Positions 58,660 to 64,000 of a DNA stretch of 64,000 bases are shown piece after piece. Positions within the stretch are counted from its first letter, which is position 1. Each line of letters begins with the position of its first letter. The position numbers and the translations under genes are program-made. Below the pieces are notes generated by a model. It had not been told where the DNA came from. It saw only the letters and a list, made by a program, of their open reading frames with translations, and searched no databases. This stretch comes from an uncultured Oscillospiraceae bacterium (GTDB lineage: Bacteria; Bacillota; Clostridia; Oscillospirales; Oscillospiraceae), in NCBI GenBank assembly GCA_947629795.1, contig CANRFC010000002.1, positions 124,001-188,000 on the forward strand, given 5' to 3'.

Positions 58660-60048
58660 TTGAAACTGTGTGTCATCGGCGGCACCGGCGCCCGCTCCGC
58701 CTTCCTGACCAAGTCCCTGGTGACCAACGCCAGGAGCATCCAGGTGGATGAGATCGTCCTGCTGGACAACGATCCCCGCAAGCTGAAGACCTACGGCCAG
58801 ATCGCCGTGGAGCTGGCCCGCCGCCTGGACCCTGAACTGAAGTTCTCGGTCACCGACGACGCCCGAGCCGCCCTCACCGGGGTGGATTACATCATTACCA
58901 CCATCCGCGCCGGCGGGGACGAGGGCCGGCTCTTCGACGAAAAGACCTGCCTGGAGCTGGGGGTCCTGGGCCAGGAGACCACCGGCGGCGGCGGCTTCGC
59001 CATGGCCCTGCGCTCCATCCCTACCCTGCTCTACTACTGCCGCCTGGCCCGGGAGGTGGCCAACCCCGGGCACCTCATCTTCAACTTCACCAACCCCAGC
59101 GGCATCATCACCCAGGCCATGCGCCTGCAGGGCTTCGACAACGTCTACGGCATCTGCGACGCCCCCAGCGGCTTTATCAAACAGCTGGAGGAGCTCCTGG
59201 GGGCCCGGGAGGGGGAGCTGGACATCGAGTGCTACGGCCTGAACCACCTCTCCTGGTTCCGCAACGCCAAGCTCCACGGGGAGGACGTCCAGGAGAAGCT
59301 CCTGAACCACCCCCGGCTCTACCACTCCACCGAGATGCGGCTGTTCACCCCCTACATGGCCCACCTCAACGACGGGTGCATGCTCAACGAGTACCTGATG
59401 TTCTACTACGACCGCGTCCGCTCCCTCCGATCCATCCAGAGCGCCGAGCATCCCCGGGGAGAGATGATCTACCTCATCAACAGCGAGCTGGAGGAGCAGC
59501 TGGATAAGCTGGAGTTCCCCCGGGACTTTGAAAAGGGCTTCTCCCTCTACATGGAGGCCTACGGCAGGCGGGAGAACGCCTACTTCTCGGTGGAGAGCGG
59601 CGAGCGGCGGGAGAAGGTCTGGGTCCCCCCCACGGTGGAGGAGTTCCTCGCCCAGCCCGACGAGGGCGGGTACGCCGCGGTGGCCCTGAAGTTCATCCAC
59701 GCCATCACCGACGGAACGCCCTGCCGCATGGTGCTCTCGGTGCCCAACCGGGGGGCCATCTCCGGCCTGGCCGACGACGACGTGGTGGAGATCACCTGCG
59801 ACATCCGCCGGGATGGGGCCCACCCCGTCTCCATCGGGGAGCTGCCCCCCTTCCAGATGCTCCAGATCCAGCGCATCAAGTACTTCGAGCGCTGCACCAT
59901 CCAGGCCGCCCTCACCGGGGACCGGGACGCGGCGGTGCGGGGGCTGTACCTCCACCCCCTGGTCAACGACCTGGAGATCGCCCGCAAGCTGACCGACACC
60001 TTCTTCCGCCGGTATGAGAACTACATCTGTATGGACCAAACTCAATGA
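58660..60048 (+). CDS. Glycoside hydrolase family 4
   Basis: The 462-residue protein begins KLCVIGGTGARSAFLTKSLV, an NAD-binding start. It has YIITTIRAGGDEGRLFDEKT, NFTNPSGIITQAMR, the metal-ligand cysteine region GICDAPSG and GLNHLSWFRNAKLHG with the conserved His. GH4 enzymes hydrolyse phosphorylated or free glycosides by an NAD+/Mn2+ redox mechanism. The subtype looks like 6-phospho-beta-glucosidase. A TTG start at 58660 follows GGAGAGAGGAGG. Confidence 0.9.
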   Translation: MKLCVIGGTGARSAFLTKSLVTNARSIQVDEIVLLDNDPRKLKTYGQIAVELARRLDPELKFSVTDDARAALTGVDYIITTIRAGGDEGRLFDEKTCLELGVLGQETTGGGGFAMALRSIPTLLYYCRLAREVANPGHLIFNFTNPSGIITQAMRLQGFDNVYGICDAPSGFIKQLEELLGAREGELDIECYGLNHLSWFRNAKLHGEDVQEKLLNHPRLYHSTEMRLFTPYMAHLNDGCMLNEYLMFYYDRVRSLRSIQSAEHPRGEMIYLINSELEEQLDKLEFPRDFEKGFSLYMEAYGRRENAYFSVESGERREKVWVPPTVEEFLAQPDEGGYAAVALKFIHAITDGTPCRMVLSVPNRGAISGLADDDVVEITCDIRRDGAHPVSIGELPPFQMLQIQRIKYFERCTIQAALTGDRDAAVRGLYLHPLVNDLEIARKLTDTFFRRYENYICMDQTQ

Positions 60049-60060
60049 GGAGCGGGATAT

Positions 60061-60957
60061 ATGGCTGCATACGACTTCAAAACCTTCGCGCAGATGAATC
60101 TTGACCTTCTCTTCACGGACTTCCCCCGCCTGCCCGGCCTGGGAGAGGAGGTCTTTGCCCAGAGCTTTGAGATCCAGTTGGGCGGCGGCGCCATGGTCTG
60201 CCCCATCGTTCTGTCCTCCCTGGGCTGCAAGGCCGGCCTGGGCACCTTCCTGGGGGAGGACCTGCAGAGCCGGCTGTGCCGGCGGCTCCTGGGGGACAAG
60301 GGCTTCTCCGACTTTCAGGTCTTCCCCTCCCCCCAGCCCCATCCGGTGGTGGTGACCAGCGTGTTCTCCTGGCCGGAGGACCGGAGCTTCCTGGCCTACA
60401 ACGCCCAGGTCAACGAGAGCTGCCTGGACAGCGACGCCGTCTTTGCCTACCTCAGCGACGCCAAGGTGGTCTTCGCCCCCGAGGGGCACCCCGAGGTGGC
60501 CCGCCGCCTTCACGATGCCGGGGTCAAGGTGGTCTACGACAACGGCTGGAGCGACGACCTCTCCCTGGACACCATCCGGGACCTGCTCCCCTATGTGGAC
60601 GTGTACATGCCCAACGACAAGGAGGCCCGGAAGATCGCCGGCACCGACGACCTCTCCCAGGCCCTGGAATTCCTGGCCCGGCACACCGCCAACCCGGTGA
60701 TCACCACCGGCAAGGGGGGCTGCGCCTACTGGCGGGACGGGCGGATGCACTGTCTGCCCGCCATCCACGACTTCGAGGCGGTGGACACCACCGGCGCCGG
60801 GGACAACTTCCTCACCGGCGTGGTCTACGGCCTCATCCACGATGAGCCCCTGGAGCGCTGCCTGCGCCTGGGCAACATCTTCGCCGGCAACTCCACCACC
60901 GCCGTGGGCTGCTTCGGGGCACAGATCACCCCCGAGCTCATCCGCCGCTATCTGTGA
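60061..60957 (+). CDS. PfkB-family carbohydrate kinase
   Basis: The 298-residue protein has the N-terminal PfkB glycine region (EIQLGGGAMVCPIVLSSLGC), LGTFLGEDLQSRLCRRLLGD, MPNDKEARKIAG, VITTGKGGCAYWRDGRMHCL and the C-terminal signature AVDTTGAGDNFLTGVVYGLI with the catalytic Asp. It phosphorylates a sugar or nucleoside released by the cassette. It lies 12 nt after GH4. Confidence 0.92.
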   Translation: MAAYDFKTFAQMNLDLLFTDFPRLPGLGEEVFAQSFEIQLGGGAMVCPIVLSSLGCKAGLGTFLGEDLQSRLCRRLLGDKGFSDFQVFPSPQPHPVVVTSVFSWPEDRSFLAYNAQVNESCLDSDAVFAYLSDAKVVFAPEGHPEVARRLHDAGVKVVYDNGWSDDLSLDTIRDLLPYVDVYMPNDKEARKIAGTDDLSQALEFLARHTANPVITTGKGGCAYWRDGRMHCLPAIHDFEAVDTTGAGDNFLTGVVYGLIHDEPLERCLRLGNIFAGNSTTAVGCFGAQITPELIRRYL

Positions 60958-60970
60958 GGAGGGAGTCCCC

Positions 60971-62089
60971 ATGAACATCGACGCCCAGCGCCTGGTCCGG
61001 ACCTTTCAGGACCTGGTGGCCATCGACTCCCCCTCCTTCCACGAGGGGGCCATGGCCGCGGAGGTCCGCGCCCGCCTGGAAAGTCTCGGCCTCACCGTCC
61101 GGGAGGACGGCGCCGCCCGGGCCCTGGACGGGGAGTCGGGCAACCTCTTCACCGCCCTCCCCGGCACTCCGGGCCTCCCTCCCCTGCTCCTGTGCGCCCA
61201 CATGGACACGGTGGAGCCCGCCCGGGGCAAGCGGGCGGTGGTGGGAGCCGACGGGACCATCCGCTCCGCCGGGGACACCGTGCTGGGGGCCGACGACCTC
61301 GCCGCCGCGGCCGCCATCCTGGAGGTCCTCCGGGTCCTGAAGGAGGGCGGCCTTCCCCACCGCAGCGCCGAGCTGCTCTTCACCGTGGCCGAGGAGCCCT
61401 ACTGCCGGGGAGCCAACGCCTTCGACTTCTCCCAGGTCACCGCCCGGGAGGCCTACGTCTTCGACTGCGACGCTCCCATGGGCGCCGCCGTCACCGCGGC
61501 CCCCACCATCCTGCAGTTCTCCGCTCTGGTCACCGGCCGCGCCGCCCACGCCGGCTTTGCCCCCGAAGAGGGGCTCAGCGCCATCGCCGTGGCGGCCCAG
61601 GCCCTGTCCCACCTGACCTGGGGCCGCATCTCCCCCACCGCCACCCTGAACTTCGGCCTCATTGAAGGGGGCCTGGCCACCAACATCGTCCCCGACCGGT
61701 GCCTGGTCCGGGGGGAGATCCGCTCCACCGACCATCAGGAGGCCCTGGGCCTGGCCGATGGGGTGCGCCTGGGCTTCCGGCGCTTCTGCGACCTGGCCGG
61801 CGCCGGGCTGGAGTTCACCACGGAGTGCCCCATCCAGGCCTACCGCACCCCCGAGGACGCCCCGGTGGTAAGGCGTTACCGGGCCGTCTGTGAGGAGCTG
61901 GGCCTTCCCTATGAGGCCATCACCTCCTTCGGCGGCAGCGACAACAACGTCCTGGCCCAACAGGGCATCACCGGCATCGTGTGCGCCTCGGCCATGCACC
62001 GCTGCCACACCTGCGGGGAGTACAGCACGGTGGCCGAGCTCACCGCCCTGGCCGAGCTCATCCTCCGGCTCCTCACCCGGAGCGAATAG
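60971..62089 (+). CDS. M20-family metallopeptidase/deacetylase
   Basis: The 372-residue protein has the metal-site motifs LLLCAHMDTVEPARGKR, LGADDLAAAAAILEVL, FTVAEEPYCRGA and, near the end, CASAMHRCHTCGEYSTV. The dimerisation domain includes GRAAHAGFAPEEGLSAIAVA. It resembles peptidase T/M20 enzymes, which cut small peptides or remove acyl groups. Within a sugar cassette, deacylation of an amino sugar or glycoconjugate is possible. Confidence 0.88.
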   Translation: MNIDAQRLVRTFQDLVAIDSPSFHEGAMAAEVRARLESLGLTVREDGAARALDGESGNLFTALPGTPGLPPLLLCAHMDTVEPARGKRAVVGADGTIRSAGDTVLGADDLAAAAAILEVLRVLKEGGLPHRSAELLFTVAEEPYCRGANAFDFSQVTAREAYVFDCDAPMGAAVTAAPTILQFSALVTGRAAHAGFAPEEGLSAIAVAAQALSHLTWGRISPTATLNFGLIEGGLATNIVPDRCLVRGEIRSTDHQEALGLADGVRLGFRRFCDLAGAGLEFTTECPIQAYRTPEDAPVVRRYRAVCEELGLPYEAITSFGGSDNNVLAQQGITGIVCASAMHRCHTCGEYSTVAELTALAELILRLLTRSE

Positions 62090-62166
62090 AGGAACGCCCC
62101 CGGCCGCCGGGGGCTCCAGCCAAAGCTGATCGCTGCCAAAGCTTATTGTTGTAGGAGGTGTTCCCC

Positions 62167-62766
62167 ATGCTTCTGCGCATCGCGGCGGACTTTGTCTGCC
62201 CCTACTGCGGCTACCTGGTCACCCAGTTCCAAAAGGCCCGGGAGACCCACCCGGACCTGGAGGTGGAGTACCTGCCCTACACCCTCCGCCTGCCCGAGGA
62301 GGGCCCTGTGGACACCTACCACAGCCCGGAGCACCGGGACAAGTATCAGCGCACCCTGGGCCCCCTCTGCGAGGAACAGGGCCTGGGTCTGATGCTCCCG
62401 CCCCCCATCGTCCCCCGACCCTTCACCCAGCTGGCCTATGAGGGCTTCCACTTCGCCCGGGAGCTGGGTCTGTCCACCCCCTATTTTGAGACGGTCATCC
62501 TGGCCTACTTCCGGGAGGGGCTGGATATCGGCAAGTTGGACGTTCTGTGTGGATTGGCCCGTCGTGTGGGGCTCCCCGTAGAGGACTTCAGGCGAGGGGT
62601 AGAGACCGGAAAGTACGCCCTGGAGCACCGGACGGAGGCCCAAAAAAATCGCCAGGATCTGGGAATTCACGTGATCCCCACCGTCTTTTCCCCCGACGGA
62701 AGGCGGGTGGAGGGCTTCATCCGCTCCTTCGCCGAGCTGGAACCCCTTCTCACTCCGGAGGCGTAA
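62167..62766 (+). CDS. DsbA-family (FrnE-like) oxidoreductase
   Basis: The 199-residue protein has a thioredoxin fold with active site DFVCPYCGYLVTQF near residue 9 (CPYC), a helical insertion, and VIPTVFSPDGRRVEGF with the cis-proline. It is like FrnE/2-hydroxychromene isomerase-type proteins and is probably cytoplasmic. The ATG at 62167 is 8 nt after AGGAGG. It ends the rightward cassette; its link to sugar use is uncertain. Confidence 0.87.
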   Translation: MLLRIAADFVCPYCGYLVTQFQKARETHPDLEVEYLPYTLRLPEEGPVDTYHSPEHRDKYQRTLGPLCEEQGLGLMLPPPIVPRPFTQLAYEGFHFARELGLSTPYFETVILAYFREGLDIGKLDVLCGLARRVGLPVEDFRRGVETGKYALEHRTEAQKNRQDLGIHVIPTVFSPDGRRVEGFIRSFAELEPLLTPEA

Positions 62767-62819
62767 AATCCGCAAAAAAGCGCTGTTGCAAAGCAGAACT
62801 TTCAAGAACAAATGCAAGC

Positions 62820-62866
62820 AAAAAGTGATGGAGAATTGCGCAAGCGGCAGTTCTCCATCACTTTTT
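62820..62866 (+). terminator. Strong terminator after the sugar cassette
   Basis: AAAAAGTGATGGAGAA pairs perfectly with TTCTCCATCACTTTTT around a 15-nt loop. The rest of the 62767-63234 gap holds only a C/T-rich leader and the degV promoter. Confidence 0.9.
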
Positions 62867-63103
62867 AAGGGCATATTGCTTGCGCGTTGGGCTCAAAGCC
62901 GCATCCCGCGGCAGGCCCTCTTTTGGCCGAGATCGTCACTCCCTCCTGCCATCGTTTTTCCTTTCCCCGCCGCGTTTTTCTCTTCCCCCGCCGTGCCGCT
63001 CTTTTGATAAATCCGCACTTTCCCGCCGCAAATCCGCCCTATTTCCATGGAATTTCATATTTTTTATTCCCTCTTCTCCCTTCTCTGTGAGGGAAGGGAC
63101 CGC

Positions 63104-63132
63104 TTGACAAACTGCCCTCTTCCCGTCATAAT
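63104..63132 (+). promoter_or_regulatory. degV promoter
   Basis: TTGACA (63104-63109) and CATAAT (63127-63132) are separated by 17 bp, about 100 nt upstream of the ATG. Confidence 0.75.
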
Positions 63133-63234
63133 AGGGGGCGCGAGCTCACAGCTCCGCCCCGCTTTTTTTGCAAAAACGGGCATATTTTCCACACAAAACG
63201 CCGGGTTTTCTCATATTCAGAAAGGAAATTGACC

Positions 63235-64000
63235 ATGTATCCTTATCATATCCTCACCGATGCCGCCGCCGACCTTCTCCCCCAGCTCGTCCAGGACGAG
63301 GACATCGGCTTCATCCCCATGCCCTACACCGTGGACGAGGAGGAGCGGGTCTGCGTCGGGCCCGAGCCCCAGGAGGTCCTGAAGCGGTTCTACGACTGCC
63401 AGCGCCGGGGGCAGGTGCCCCGCACCACCCAGATCTCCCCCCAGAACTACATCGACTTCTTCTCCTCCTTTGCCGAAAAGGGGGAGGACATGCTCTACCT
63501 GTGCCTGTCCGGCGGGCTGTCCAACACCTACAACTCCGCCCTCATGGCCGCCGACGTGGTGCGGGAGAAGTTCCCCGGCGTGGCACTGCGCTGCGTGGAC
63601 ACCCGGGCCGCCACCGGCGGCATGGGGCTGCTGCTGGAGGCCGCCGCCCAGAACCGGGCCCAGGGCCTGTCCGTGGCCGACAACGCCGCCTGGCTGGAGG
63701 AGCACCGGCTGGAGGTCCAGCACTGGTTCATGGTGGAGGACCTGATGTACCTCAAGCGGGGCGGGCGGCTCTCGGCGGCCACCGCCATGATGGGAGTGGC
63801 CCTGAACATCAAGCCTGTGCTGCGCATCCAGGCCGACGGCACCCTGGTGAATTTTGAGAAGAAGCGGGGCTCCAAGGGGGCCATGGACCGGCTGGTGGAG
63901 CTCTACGCCCAGACCGCCCGGGCCGGGGAGCGGGTGTATGTCATCCACGCCGACAACCCCGCCGCGGCGGAGTATCTCACCGCCGGGGTCCGCGCCCACG
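63235..64000 (+). CDS. DegV-family fatty-acid-binding protein (partial)
   Basis: The first 255 residues are in the window, and the gene continues past 64000. It begins YHILTDAAADLLPQLVQDED, has PRTTQISPQNYIDFFSSF, YLCLSGGLSNTYNSALMAAD, VVDTRA-type CVDTRAATGGMGLLLEAAAQ and MYLKRGGRLSAATAMMGVAL, NIKPVLR. These match DegV proteins, which bind fatty acids (FakB type) for phosphorylation by FakA. AGAAAGGAAATTGACC precedes the ATG. Confidence 0.93.
   Translation, partial: MYPYHILTDAAADLLPQLVQDEDIGFIPMPYTVDEEERVCVGPEPQEVLKRFYDCQRRGQVPRTTQISPQNYIDFFSSFAEKGEDMLYLCLSGGLSNTYNSALMAADVVREKFPGVALRCVDTRAATGGMGLLLEAAAQNRAQGLSVADNAAWLEEHRLEVQHWFMVEDLMYLKRGGRLSAATAMMGVALNIKPVLRIQADGTLVNFEKKRGSKGAMDRLVELYAQTARAGERVYVIHADNPAAAEYLTAGVRAH

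Overview
The window is high-GC Firmicutes-type DNA. It has strong AGGAGG ribosome sites, an FMN riboswitch, a clpC-like gene, DegV, and LacI/ABC sugar cassettes. By recall the gene set resembles gut Oscillospiraceae of the Flavonifractor/Pseudoflavonifractor kind; that placement is inference, not a database result.

Host left arm (1-14369): dispersed intergenic repeats; a SLOG-fold protein; an FMN riboswitch with a visible SD-sequestering helix upstream of a frameshifted riboflavin transporter gene (ribU); a methyltransferase; DNA polymerase IV; a low-GC DUF4143-type ATPase; an acetyltransferase-like/zinc-ribbon membrane protein pair; an esterase; an acyltransferase-3 membrane protein; a ferredoxin; clpC; and a small HTH regulator divergent from a DUF6809-like gene.

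Mu-like transposable prophage (14370-50798, 36,429 bp): both ends are visible as inverted TGTA...TACA termini carrying TTGAGAAA motifs, flanked by a 5-bp target duplication (ATAGG). It sits inside a host intergenic repeat whose uninterrupted paralogue lies at about 312-370. From the left it carries a CI-like repressor, an operator/promoter region, early genes (small HTH, MuA-type DDE transposase, MuB-type ATPase, Gam, GemA), an amidase/glucosaminidase endolysin, Mor, holin, terminase, portal, gpF, protease/scaffold, major head, sheath, tube, tail chaperones with a -1 frameshift site, tape measure and baseplate genes.

The prophage right end holds a complete diversity-generating retroelement (DGR): accessory protein Avd (46310-46678), template repeat TR (46706-46800), DGR-type reverse transcriptase (47020-48282) and a target gene (48197-50056) with variable repeat VR (48775-48869). 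TR and VR differ at 11 of 95 positions, and all 11 are adenines in TR. The system would rewrite a predicted receptor-binding tail protein. It occupies the tail-fibre end of the genome, where phage Mu keeps its invertible G segment. Unusually, the VR is internal (residues about 194-225 of 619) and is followed by three Ig/cadherin-like repeats.

Host right arm (50799-64000): the other half of the interrupted repeat; a YesL/DUF624-like membrane protein and a MATE transporter transcribed leftward; a divergent LacI regulator with consensus promoters and matching TGTTTCAA-N5-TTGAAACA operators; then a rightward cassette of sugar-binding lipoprotein, two permeases, amidohydrolase, GH4 glycosidase, PfkB kinase, M20 peptidase and DsbA-like protein; and finally the start of a DegV gene. 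No ABC ATPase is present, so a shared MsmK-type ATPase elsewhere is inferred.
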